A stretch of DNA of 64,000 nucleotides. It comes from Pseudonocardia sp. TRM90224. GTDB lineage: Bacteria > Actinomycetota > Actinomycetes > Mycobacteriales > Pseudonocardiaceae. Positions 8,306-15,863 of this stretch are shown here, in pieces; the stretch's first letter is position 1, and every line of letters starts with the position of its first letter. A model generated the notes under the pieces. It worked only from the letters and a program-made list of their open reading frames with translations. It did no database searches and was not told where the DNA came from. The translations under genes were made by a program, and so were the position numbers. Where the stretch lies: contig NZ_JAJGSX010000015.1 in NCBI RefSeq assembly GCF_021245725.1, positions 1-64,000 on the forward strand. The letters run 5' to 3'.

Positions 8306-9019
8306 GTGCCTGAGCGAACGATCCCGATCCTTCCCTGCCGCGCCCTCGACGACGTCGTGCCCTTCTACCAGGCTCTCGGCTTCGTGCAGACCTACCGCCA
8401 GGACCGTCCGTACCCCTGCCTCTCGATGGAGCGCAACGACATCGCACTGTTCTTCGGCGGAATCGAGGGGTTCGACCCCGAGCAGTCGTACGCGAGCGTG
8501 ATCATCGTGTCGGACGACACCGCCGCGCTCTTCGACGCTTTTGCCGCCGGGCTGCGCGGGGCGTACGGCAAACTGCCGCAGTCGGGGATCCCGCGCATCA
8601 CGCGGCCGCGGCGCAAGCAGGGCATGGCGGGCGGGTTCACCGTCGTGGACCCGGGCGGCAACTGGCTGCGGGTCAGTGCCAAGCAGAGCGCGGACGACGA
8701 GTCGCCGCACGGACGACTCGAGCGTGCAGTGCGCACGGCCGCCCGGCAGGCCGACTCGCGCGGCTACGAGGGCACCGCCATCTCCGTGCTGGAGAAGGCG
8801 CTGGCCCGGCATACCGACGCACCTGCCGTCGAGCGGGTCGGCGCGCTGGTCTTCCTGGCCGAACTGCGGATGCGGGTCGGCGAGGCCGCCGGCGCGGCGC
8901 AGGCGCTGGCCGAGCTGCGGGCACTCGACCTCGACGAGTCGCAGCGCGCCGCCGTCGCCGGCGAGTTCGCGACGGCCGCCGAGATCGAGGAGGCCCTCCG
9001 TGCGAGGGTGGAGCCATGA
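8306..9019 (+). CDS. VOC/bleomycin-resistance-like protein with a C-terminal helical domain
   Basis: 237-residue protein starting at a leaderless-looking GTG. The first half (residues 1-125) is a vicinal-oxygen-chelate domain resembling bleomycin-binding proteins (PILPCRALDDVVPFYQALGF; FTVVDPGGNWLRV). Residues 135-237 form an Ala/Leu/Glu-rich helical tail resembling TPR repeats, so the protein may sequester a small molecule rather than act as an enzyme. The stop overlaps the next gene (ATGA). Confidence 0.8.
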   Translation: MPERTIPILPCRALDDVVPFYQALGFVQTYRQDRPYPCLSMERNDIALFFGGIEGFDPEQSYASVIIVSDDTAALFDAFAAGLRGAYGKLPQSGIPRITRPRRKQGMAGGFTVVDPGGNWLRVSAKQSADDESPHGRLERAVRTAARQADSRGYEGTAISVLEKALARHTDAPAVERVGALVFLAELRMRVGEAAGAAQALAELRALDLDESQRAAVAGEFATAAEIEEALRARVEP

Positions 9020-9525
9020 ACGGCATCGATCTTCTCGTCGACGGTCTCGGGCGGGCCAAGGAGGTCGTCCACGACGCAGTGGACGGGCTGAGCACAGCCG
9101 AGCTGGCCGAGCGGCTCGACCCCGAGGCCAACTCGATCGCGTGGCTCGTCTGGCACCTGACCCGCGTGCAGGACGACCACATCGCCGAGGTCGCCGAGCA
9201 GGAGCAGGTGTGGACGTCGCAGGGCTGGGCGGAGCGGTTCAAGCTGCCGTTCCGGCCGTCGGCGACCGGGTACGGCCAGAGCAGCGCCGACGTCGGGCAG
9301 GTGCAGTCGAGCGCAGAGCTGCTGCTCGGCTACCACGACGCCGTGCACGCGCAGTCCGTCGCCTACCTCGAGACGATCCGCGAGGACGATCTGGAGCGGA
9401 TCGTCGACGAGCGCTGGGACCCGCCGGTGTCGCTCGGCGTGCGCCTGGTCAGCGTGGTCGACGACTGCGCGCAGCACGCCGGCCAGGCCGTCTTCGTCCG
9501 CGGCGTCCTGCTGCGCCGCCGCTGA
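9016..9525 (+). CDS. DinB/DUF664-family protein
   Basis: 169-residue four-helix DinB-like fold, a superfamily that in actinomycetes includes mycothiol-dependent transferases. The metal-type histidines are spaced as expected (WLVWHLTRVQDDH near 45-57 and DDCAQHAGQ near 152-160). It is coupled to the VOC gene by a 4-bp overlap, so the pair may detoxify an electrophile or drug under the TetR at 7513. The link to mycothiol is inferred from family knowledge. Confidence 0.75.
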   Translation: MNGIDLLVDGLGRAKEVVHDAVDGLSTAELAERLDPEANSIAWLVWHLTRVQDDHIAEVAEQEQVWTSQGWAERFKLPFRPSATGYGQSSADVGQVQSSAELLLGYHDAVHAQSVAYLETIREDDLERIVDERWDPPVSLGVRLVSVVDDCAQHAGQAVFVRGVLLRRR

Positions 9526-9594
9526 AGTTCCCCACCGTTTTGCCAACCTGCACACCCGAAACGCCGTGCAGGTTGGCGAAACGGTGGGCAAGTT
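9525..9594. repeat. Family C palindromic element, copy 1
   Basis: The left arm (9525-9553, containing CCCCACCGTTTTGCCAACCT) pairs with the right arm (9566-9594, AGGTTGGCGAAACGGTGGGC) across a 12-nt loop. It fills the gap between convergent genes and touches the last base of the DinB-like stop. A second copy is at 34116-34185. Confidence 0.9.
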
Positions 9595-9601
9595 GCGGGG
9601 T

Positions 9602-10642
9602 CTACGGCGTGAGGATGAGCCGGATCGGGTTGCCGTCCTTGCTCTCCAGCCGGGCGACGGCCGTCGCGGCGTCGGCGAGCGGGATGTGCGCGCTGATCGA
9701 CGGGCCGAGGTCCAGCCGGCCCGAGCCGGCCAGCCGGATGAGCTGCTCGATGTGCTCGGGTGCCGAGCCGTAGTGTCCGCGCAGGCCGTTGCCGAGGAAG
9801 CTGAAGCGCGTGCCGTTCGTGACGGTCAGCGGCTCCGGGGTGAGCCCGACCAGCACCAGCTGCGCGCCCGGGCCGAGCACCGTCGCGGCCTGCTCGCGCA
9901 CCGCGCCGACACCGGCGAAGTCGAACGCGACATCGAGCCCGCGCCCGCCCGTCGCCTGCAGGACGGTCGCCTGGAACGACGGGTCGGCGGGGTCGAGCGC
10001 GATGTCGGCGCCGAAGTCGAGCGCGCGGTCACGGGCCGCCGGCAGCGGGTCGACGACGATGATCGGCGCCGCCCCGGCGAGCCGCGCCACCAGCACGCCG
10101 TGGGCGCCGAGCCCGCCGGCGCCCCAGATCCCGACGGCCTGCGCGGGCCGCACACCTCCGGTCACCACGATCGCGGCGTACGGCGTCGAGACGGCGTCGG
10201 GGACGATCGCGGCCTGGTCGAGAGGCAACGCGTCGGGCACGGCGACGAGCGTGTCGTGGCGCGCGGTCGTGTACTGCGCCCAGCCGCCGTCGTAGTCGAC
10301 GCCGCGGGTCCTGATCTGCATGCACGCCCTGCGCCGGACGCAGCCCGCGCAGGTGCCGCAGGTCTGCCCGGCCTGCAGCGTTACCCGGTCGCCCGGCTTC
10401 CAGTCGCCCGGCACGTCCGGCCCGACGGTGCGCACTACGCCGGCGACCTCGTGGCCGAGCGTCACGACGGTGTCCGGGAGGAAAGCTGGGGTCAGCGAGC
10501 CGTCGATCAGGTGCACGTCGGAGAGGCAGACCCCGGCCGCCTCGACGGCGACCAGCACCTCTCCCGCTGCGGGTTCCGGCACCGGTACCTCCTCGACGGC
10601 GAACCGTCGGGTGCCGTCGAGGTGCAGCCGTCCGGCGAGCAT
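9602..10642 (-). CDS. Zinc-dependent medium-chain alcohol dehydrogenase
   Basis: 346-residue MDR-family NAD(P)H dehydrogenase. Catalytic-zinc ligands are in GVCLSDVHL and GHEVAG, the structural zinc cluster is CGTCAGCVRRRAC, and the Rossmann motif is GIWGAGGLGAHG. It probably oxidises an alcohol to an aldehyde or ketone; the substrate is not evident. ATG 10642 is chosen because GGAG lies 5 bases upstream; an ATG at 10651 would add METxx-type residues. It is divergent from the ring-cleaving dioxygenase. Confidence 0.88.
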   Translation of the reverse strand: MLAGRLHLDGTRRFAVEEVPVPEPAAGEVLVAVEAAGVCLSDVHLIDGSLTPAFLPDTVVTLGHEVAGVVRTVGPDVPGDWKPGDRVTLQAGQTCGTCAGCVRRRACMQIRTRGVDYDGGWAQYTTARHDTLVAVPDALPLDQAAIVPDAVSTPYAAIVVTGGVRPAQAVGIWGAGGLGAHGVLVARLAGAAPIIVVDPLPAARDRALDFGADIALDPADPSFQATVLQATGGRGLDVAFDFAGVGAVREQAATVLGPGAQLVLVGLTPEPLTVTNGTRFSFLGNGLRGHYGSAPEHIEQLIRLAGSGRLDLGPSISAHIPLADAATAVARLESKDGNPIRLILTP

Positions 10643-10712
10643 GGTCTCCATGAGGTGATCGTGGCACGGGCGGGCCAGCGGCTCGTTGAGACGGCAAATA
10701 GGATGCTGCACC

Positions 10713-11657
10713 ATGAGCGCTCCCGCGCCGCACGGCCTGCACCATGTCACGGCGATTGCGACGCAACCCCAGCGGAACATCGACTTCTACACGAGGGCGC
10801 TGGGTCTGCGGCTGGTGAAGCAGACCGTCAACTACGACGCGCCGGAGAGCTTCCACCTCTATTACGGCGACACCGAGGGTGCACCGTCGACGCTGTTGAC
10901 GTTCTTCGCGTGGCCCGGTGCCGAGGCGGGCCACGCCGGCAGCGGCCTGGTGACAGCGACGGCGCTGAGCGTCCCGCCGCAGTCGATCGGCTGGTGGCAG
11001 CGACACCTGACCGGCCTCGGGATCGCGGTCGACGGCCCGCACGCGCGCGCGGGTGAGGAGGTGCTGACCTTCCGCGACCCCGACGGGTTCGTGCTCGACC
11101 TCGTGGCCGCGCCCGGCGACCACCGCTCCGGTTGGGACGGGATGGCCGGCATCCCAGCCGAGCACGCGGTCCGGGGGCTGCATTCGGTGACGATGTCCGA
11201 GCGCATGCCCGAGCACACCGTGCGGCTGCTGACCGAGCTGCTCGGCATGCGAGCCCACAGCGAGGATCGCGGTCGCATGCGGTTCGTGATGGGCGACGGC
11301 GGGGCAGGCGCGCTGGTGGACGTCGTGCCCGACAGCCGTGCGCGAGGGCTGCAGTCGGGCGGGTCGGTGCACCACGTCGCGTTGCGCGCGCCCGACGACG
11401 CGACGCAGGAGGTGTGGCGACAGGAGATCCTCGCGGCCGGCCTGCCCGTCACCGAGATCCGCGACCGCACCTACTTCCGGTCGATCTACTTCCACGAGCC
11501 GGGCGGCGTGCTGCTGGAGATCGCGACCGACGGGCCGGGGTTCACCGTCGACGAGCCGCTCATGGAGCTCGGCCGGTCGCTGAAGCTGCCGCCGTGGCTG
11601 GAGCCGAACCGCGAGCAGATCCAGGCGTCGCTGCCGATCCTGCTGAACCGGGTCTGA
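10713..11657 (+). CDS. Ring-cleaving dioxygenase (VOC, MhqO-like)
   Basis: 314-residue protein with two VOC modules (about 5-145 and 150-285). It resembles the hydroquinone/catechol ring-opening MhqO/LinE-type enzymes. Likely metal ligands are in GLHHVTAIA, SVHHVALRAP and EPGGVLLEIATD. It may open a quinol or catechol ring, in line with other aromatic genes here. It ends in a convergent junction that contains two family A elements. Confidence 0.82.
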   Translation: MSAPAPHGLHHVTAIATQPQRNIDFYTRALGLRLVKQTVNYDAPESFHLYYGDTEGAPSTLLTFFAWPGAEAGHAGSGLVTATALSVPPQSIGWWQRHLTGLGIAVDGPHARAGEEVLTFRDPDGFVLDLVAAPGDHRSGWDGMAGIPAEHAVRGLHSVTMSERMPEHTVRLLTELLGMRAHSEDRGRMRFVMGDGGAGALVDVVPDSRARGLQSGGSVHHVALRAPDDATQEVWRQEILAAGLPVTEIRDRTYFRSIYFHEPGGVLLEIATDGPGFTVDEPLMELGRSLKLPPWLEPNREQIQASLPILLNRV

Positions 11658-11692
11658 GGGCGCCGTAGGGCCGCCGGGCGTTGCGCACGCGT

Positions 11693-11750
11693 GGGCAGGA
11701 AAGCCACTTTCCGGCCCTCACAGGGCAGGAAAGTGGCTTTCCTGCCCTCC
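11693..11750. repeat. Family A element, copy 6
   Basis: Canonical two-arm element (GGGCAGGAAAG outer pairing) about 35 bp beyond the dioxygenase stop, in a convergent gene junction. Confidence 0.92.
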
Positions 11751-11819
11751 CCGACGAGCGGGGTGACCGCGACGGCTGCGGTGCCCGTGGGTGCCCGATC
11801 GAACCGGGCATGCTCCAAG

Positions 11820-11873
11820 TCGCAGGAAAGCCACTTTCCTGCAACGTGGTTGCTGGAAAGTGGCTTTCCTGAC
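11820..11873. repeat. Family A element, copy 7 (TGCAGG variant)
   Basis: Outer pairs are CGCAGG/CCTGCA rather than GGCAGG/CCTGCC, and the second arm reads TTGCTGGAAAGTGG. It sits 29 bp before the 3' end of the minus-strand DUF7455-like gene. Confidence 0.88.
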
Positions 11874-11901
11874 TTCCCGCGGGAGGGCGGGTGGTCTCGG
11901 T

Positions 11902-12114
11902 CTAGTCGGTCTCGGCCGGGTAGAGCTCGGCAGCTAGCTCGGCGAGCCGCACGCTGTGGCGGCGGGCGTGGTGGTCGCAGAAGAACAGCTCGCCGCCGGC
12001 GGCCAGCACGGCGCGGACCTTCGCGCGAGCCCGGCAGCGGTCGCACGGTTCGTACCCGGTGATCGGTGCGCATGTCGTCGGCACGGTTGTCGTCGGCACG
12101 GTGGCTCCCTCCAT
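11902..12114 (-). CDS. Small actinobacterial zinc-binding protein (DUF7455-like)
   Basis: 70-residue protein with paired metal-binding motifs CDRC (24-27) and FCDHH (45-49), separated by a helix rich in Ala and Arg. This layout is widespread in actinomycetes as a short stand-alone protein of unknown function. It starts at ATG 12114 after a threonine/proline-rich N-terminus. It is divergent from the DNA ligase gene. Confidence 0.75.
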   Translation of the reverse strand: MEGATVPTTTVPTTCAPITGYEPCDRCRARAKVRAVLAAGGELFFCDHHARRHSVRLAELAAELYPAETD

Positions 12115-12267
12115 CGGGGTGTGCCACGAGTGTGCGCACCGGGGGCCCTCCGGCGGACTCACCACGCGGCGGCAGGGGCGACCCGATCGGGTCAGTGTTT
12201 TCTCACCATCCGGCAACCCCGTCGGATTCCCGCACCACGACGGCCCCTGATCAGGCACGATCGCCTG

Positions 12268-13236
12268 ATGACCGGCTCGCTGCCTGCGCCGATCGCCCCG
12301 ATGCTGGCCACGACCGGCACCCCGCCGGCCGGGCCGGGCTGGGCGTTCGAGTTCAAGTGGGACGGTGTGCGCGCGGTCGTCGGCGTGGCGGGCGACGAGT
12401 GGCGGGCGACCAGCCGCAACGGCAACGACCTCACCGGTGGCTACCCCGAGCTGGCCGTCCTGCCCGACGCCTTGGATGGGCGGCGGGTCGTGCTGGACGG
12501 GGAGCTGGTCGCGTTGGACGACGGCGGCCGGCCCGACTTCGGGTTGTTGCAGCACCGGATGCACGTCCGCGGCCCGGCGCCCGACCTAGTGGCGCAGGTC
12601 CCGGTGTTCTTCTACGTGTTCGACCTGCTGGTGGTCGACGACGAATCGCTGGTGGCGCAACCGTACGTCGACCGGCGCGACCGGCTGCTGGAGCTCGGGC
12701 TGCAGGATCACGCGCCGCGGCTGCAGGTGCCGCCCAGCGTCGACGGCCTCACCGGCGCGGAGCTGATGGGCGTCGCCCGGCAGCACGGCCTGGAGGGGAT
12801 CGTCGCCAAGCGTCGGGCCGCCCGGTACGAGCCGGGGCGACGCTCGCCGGCGTGGGTCAAGACCGCGCTCGTGCAGACCCAGGAGGTGCTGATCGGCGGT
12901 TGGCGGCAAGGCAAGGGCAGACGCGCGAACGGGTTGGGGGCGCTGCTGCTCGGCGCCTACGACGGCGAGGGTGTGCTGCAGTACATCGGCGACGTCGGCA
13001 CCGGGTTCACCGACCGCATGCTCGACGACCTGCTGCGCGCGCTCGTGCCGTTGGGCCGCGCGACCTCGCCTTTTGCGGAGGTCCCTCGCGAGTACGCCCG
13101 CGGCGCGCAATGGGTGGAGCCCGGGCTGGTCGGCGAGGTCGAGTTCCGCCGCTGGACCCACGACCGCAGGCTCCGCCACGCCGCCTGGCGCGGGCTGCGG
13201 GCCGACAAGGACCCCGGCGACGTCCGCGTCCCCTGA
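12268..13236 (+). CDS. ATP-dependent DNA ligase (LigC/LigD ligase-domain type)
   Basis: 322-residue ligase with the nucleotidyltransferase motif I EFKWDGVRA, making K30 the adenylated lysine. Other motifs follow: SRNGND, LDGELVALD, LEGIVAKR and WVKTA. The C-terminal OB fold runs from about residue 215. There are no polymerase or nuclease domains, so it is a stand-alone ligase like the mycobacterial LigC group, linked to end-joining or repair; no Ku gene is in the window. The ATG has no clear ribosome site and lies within a TCAGGC...GCCTGA dyad, so the mRNA may be leaderless. Confidence 0.88.
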   Translation: MTGSLPAPIAPMLATTGTPPAGPGWAFEFKWDGVRAVVGVAGDEWRATSRNGNDLTGGYPELAVLPDALDGRRVVLDGELVALDDGGRPDFGLLQHRMHVRGPAPDLVAQVPVFFYVFDLLVVDDESLVAQPYVDRRDRLLELGLQDHAPRLQVPPSVDGLTGAELMGVARQHGLEGIVAKRRAARYEPGRRSPAWVKTALVQTQEVLIGGWRQGKGRRANGLGALLLGAYDGEGVLQYIGDVGTGFTDRMLDDLLRALVPLGRATSPFAEVPREYARGAQWVEPGLVGEVEFRRWTHDRRLRHAAWRGLRADKDPGDVRVP

Positions 13237-13253
13237 CGACCCGAAGTTGGGGT

Positions 13254-13892
13254 CTACGTCAGGGTTAGCAGGTGGGCGCTGGCGTCGCGTGATGCCGTCA
13301 CCGTGAGCATGGCGGCGAGCTGGTCGGCGAGCCACGTGATCAGCTCGTCGCGGGGGATGGACGGCTCCTGCAGCCAGCGCAGCGACGTGCCCTCGACGAG
13401 GGCGACCCAGCCGCGCAACGTCATCAGGAAGAGCGGGGTGGTCGCCGGGACGCCGCTGCGCTCGACCAGCAGCCCGACGATGTGGTTGCGCACGCCGTCG
13501 ACCAGCGCGGCCGTCTCACCCGTCGTGATCACCGAGCCGGTCCGCAGCAGCGCGACGTACGCCGCGGAGTGCCGCTCGACCACGGCGAAGAACTCCTCCA
13601 GTGCCCCGCGCAGCTGGTCGGCCGGCGACTCGCCCGGCGGCATCGAGATGCGGGTGGTCAACTCCTCGACGACGGCGCTGAGCGCTGCGACGTGCAGCTC
13701 CTCGACACCGCGGAAGTACCGGTAAAACAGCGCGCGCGAGACGTCCGCCGCCCTAGCGACGTCGTCGATGGTGACCTGCTCCGGCGCGAGCCGCCCGTAG
13801 AGCTCCAGCGCCGCGGCGATGAGGTGCTCGCGTCGCCGCTCCGGCGACATCCGCCGCGGGGCGCGTCCTGGCTGTGCTGCTGCTCGACTCAT
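13254..13892 (-). CDS. TetR-family transcriptional regulator
   Basis: 212-residue repressor. The HTH is at about residues 35-65 (VTIDDVARAADVSRALFYRYF), followed by an alpha-helical ligand domain. Its ATG (13892) overlaps the stop of the upstream ferredoxin reductase (ATGA) and lies in a family B palindrome. An inner ATG at 13850 is possible. As the last gene of the 17551-13254 set it probably autoregulates that operon. Confidence 0.85.
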   Translation of the reverse strand: MSRAAAQPGRAPRRMSPERRREHLIAAALELYGRLAPEQVTIDDVARAADVSRALFYRYFRGVEELHVAALSAVVEELTTRISMPPGESPADQLRGALEEFFAVVERHSAAYVALLRTGSVITTGETAALVDGVRNHIVGLLVERSGVPATTPLFLMTLRGWVALVEGTSLRWLQEPSIPRDELITWLADQLAAMLTVTASRDASAHLLTLT

Positions 13893-14974
13893 GGAACCTT
13901 GTGGCTGCTGGGTGGGCTCGTGCTGCCGCCACATGGTTCCACGTGGCGGCCGAGGTCGACGACGAGCGGGGTCGCGTCGCGGGCGCGGGCGACGCACAGC
14001 GCCATGCGGCCGGGCGCGGACGTGTCCTGCTCCGTCGCGCCGGCGAGCAGCGGCACGTGGCAGGTGCCGCAGAAGCCCTGCTGGCAGGAGTACGCGAGGT
14101 CGGGCACGACGTCGCGGACGGCGGCCAGCGCGGACCGATCGGCGGGCACCTCGACGACCGGCCCGCCGTGGCCGAGCCGCACGGTGAACGGGCGGCCGCC
14201 GCGCACCGGGGGCGGCGAGAAGCGTTCGGCGTGGAACCCGTGCCCGTCCGGCACCGCCCGGCGCACGGCGTCGATCATCGCGGGCGGGCCGCAACAGTAG
14301 ACGGCCGCGCCGGCGGGGAGGTCGGCGAGCAGCTCCGCCGCCGTCGGCACGCCGCCGTGCACGTCGTCGGCGCGCCGGATCACCCGCGCGGGGTCGAGCC
14401 CGGCGAGCCGCTCGCTCAGCGGGAGCGAGGCCAGGTCGCGGCCGGTGTGCACGAGCCGCCAGTCGGCACCGCGGGCCGCGGCCGCCCGCACCATCGGCGC
14501 GATCGGCGTGATGCCGATGCCACCCGCGAGGAACAGGTAGGCGGGCGCGACGACGAACGGGAACGCGTTGCGTGGCCCGCGCACGACCAGCCGCGTGCCC
14601 GGCAGCAGCCCATGCACCTCCAACGACCCGCCCTGACCTGCGTCGATGCGTCTCACCGCGACCCGGTAGGCGGTGCGGTCGGCGGGATCGCCGCAGAGCG
14701 AGTACTGCCGCAGCCGCCCGGAGGGCAGCAGGACGTCGAGGTGTGCCCCGGGGCGCCAGGGCGGCAGCGGTGCGCCGTCCGGCCGCGCGAGCCGCAGCCC
14801 GACGGCGTCGGGCGCCTCCGCGGTGAGCTCCGCGACGACGACCTTCAGGTCCCGGTCGACCGGGCGCGGCAGCCGGACGCCGCCGCGGGCGGCCACAACC
14901 GCCGCTCCCGCCGCCGCCCGCGCGATCGTGCGCAGCAGCCGGTCGGGTCGCGGCGGGCCGGGAGCCGCTGTCAT
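13889..14974 (-). CDS. Ferredoxin reductase-type oxidoreductase with C-terminal [2Fe-2S] domain
   Basis: 361-residue electron-transfer protein of the phthalate dioxygenase-reductase class. Order: FAD/FMN domain with RQYSLCGDP near 110, NAD(P) domain with GGIGITPI near 170, then plant-type [2Fe-2S] ferredoxin with CQQGFCGTCHVPLL and a distal ALC. It passes electrons from NAD(P)H to an oxygenase or diiron enzyme. The ferritin-like hydrolase 7 bp upstream is a plausible partner. The last residues (HVEPCGGSTSPPSSHKVP) come from a family B repeat and are not expected to be functional. Confidence 0.85.
   Translation of the reverse strand: MTAAPGPPRPDRLLRTIARAAAGAAVVAARGGVRLPRPVDRDLKVVVAELTAEAPDAVGLRLARPDGAPLPPWRPGAHLDVLLPSGRLRQYSLCGDPADRTAYRVAVRRIDAGQGGSLEVHGLLPGTRLVVRGPRNAFPFVVAPAYLFLAGGIGITPIAPMVRAAAARGADWRLVHTGRDLASLPLSERLAGLDPARVIRRADDVHGGVPTAAELLADLPAGAAVYCCGPPAMIDAVRRAVPDGHGFHAERFSPPPVRGGRPFTVRLGHGGPVVEVPADRSALAAVRDVVPDLAYSCQQGFCGTCHVPLLAGATEQDTSAPGRMALCVARARDATPLVVDLGRHVEPCGGSTSPPSSHKVP
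13890..13949. repeat. Family B palindromic element, copy 2
   Basis: ATGGAACCTTGTGGC (13891-13905) pairs with GCCACATGGTTCCACGTGGC (13928-13947). The element encodes the last 18 or so residues of the ferredoxin reductase and contains its stop and the TetR start, so it has become part of a gene junction. Confidence 0.75.
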
Positions 14975-14981
14975 CGCGCTG

Positions 14982-15863
14982 TCATCCCGTTTCGCGCGCG
15001 GCCGCCGCCCGAGCCGCGGGCGACGACGCGAGGTAGGTGACGGCGGCGTCGGTCGAGCCGTACTGCGAGGGGTGGTAGCCGGGGCGCAGGTAGGCGAGCA
15101 GCGCGCGCACGGTCGCGAACGTGCCCGGGGCCAACCCGCGCCGCTGCGCTCTGCGCAGGTCGCGCCACCGCGGCCGGCTCGGCTGCGGGTCGCGGGAGAG
15201 CAGGAAGGCCGTGCCGCGGGCCCACAGCCGGATCAGGATCGGCGCGATCAGCACGAGCGAGCGCACGCGGTGCAGGTAGCGCCCGTCGAGGTGCATGTAG
15301 AGGTCGTGTGCGACGGCCCGGTGCTCGACCTCTTCGGCGCCGTGCCAGCGCAGCAGGTCGAGCATCTCCGGATGGGTGCCGGCGGTGTCGAGCGCGCGGG
15401 CGTCGAGGATCCACTGCCCGAGGAACGCCGTGATGTGCTCGACGGCCGCGACCACGGCGGCCCGCTCGATCGACCACGCCCGCGCGGCGTCGCCGGTGAG
15501 GTCGCGGTCGCCGAGCGCATCGCGGAACACCCATTCCACCTGCTCGACGTAGGGCGTGGTGTCGACGCCCTTCGCCGCCATGTGGTCGAGCACCGACTGG
15601 TGCGACGACGCGTGCATCGCCTCCTGCCCGATGAACCCGCGCACGTCCTCGGCGATCCGCGGGTCGGTGACCAGCGGCAGCACGTCGGAGAACAGCCGGA
15701 CGAACCAGCGCTCGCCCTCCGGCAGCAGCAGGTGCAGCACGTCGAGCAGGTGCGTCGCGAACGGCTCGCCGGGGATCCAGTGCACGGGCAGCTGCGACCA
15801 GTCGAACCGCACGTCGCGGGCGTTGAGGGCCACCCGGTCGGAGTCGTCGGGAACATGCATCAT
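14982..15863 (-). CDS. Ferritin-like metal-dependent hydrolase (PF10118 type)
   Basis: 293-residue predicted metal-dependent hydrolase. Helical repeats carry EAMHASSH (near 85-92) and the HGAEEVEHRAVAHD block (near 175-188), resembling diiron ligands. Family members sit with ferredoxin reductases and SDR genes in mycolic-acid bacteria. Here the partners are the reductase downstream and the EphD-like fusion upstream, whose stop overlaps this start by one base (TGATG). A role in lipid or fatty-acid oxidation is inferred. Confidence 0.75.
   Translation of the reverse strand: MMHVPDDSDRVALNARDVRFDWSQLPVHWIPGEPFATHLLDVLHLLLPEGERWFVRLFSDVLPLVTDPRIAEDVRGFIGQEAMHASSHQSVLDHMAAKGVDTTPYVEQVEWVFRDALGDRDLTGDAARAWSIERAAVVAAVEHITAFLGQWILDARALDTAGTHPEMLDLLRWHGAEEVEHRAVAHDLYMHLDGRYLHRVRSLVLIAPILIRLWARGTAFLLSRDPQPSRPRWRDLRRAQRRGLAPGTFATVRALLAYLRPGYHPSQYGSTDAAVTYLASSPAARAAAARETG

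Noticed and set aside
12251-12268. TCAGGC...GCCTGA dyad at the ligase start as a riboswitch or SOS box
   Set aside because: Only 6-bp arms and no match to an SOS box; insufficient evidence for a separate feature.
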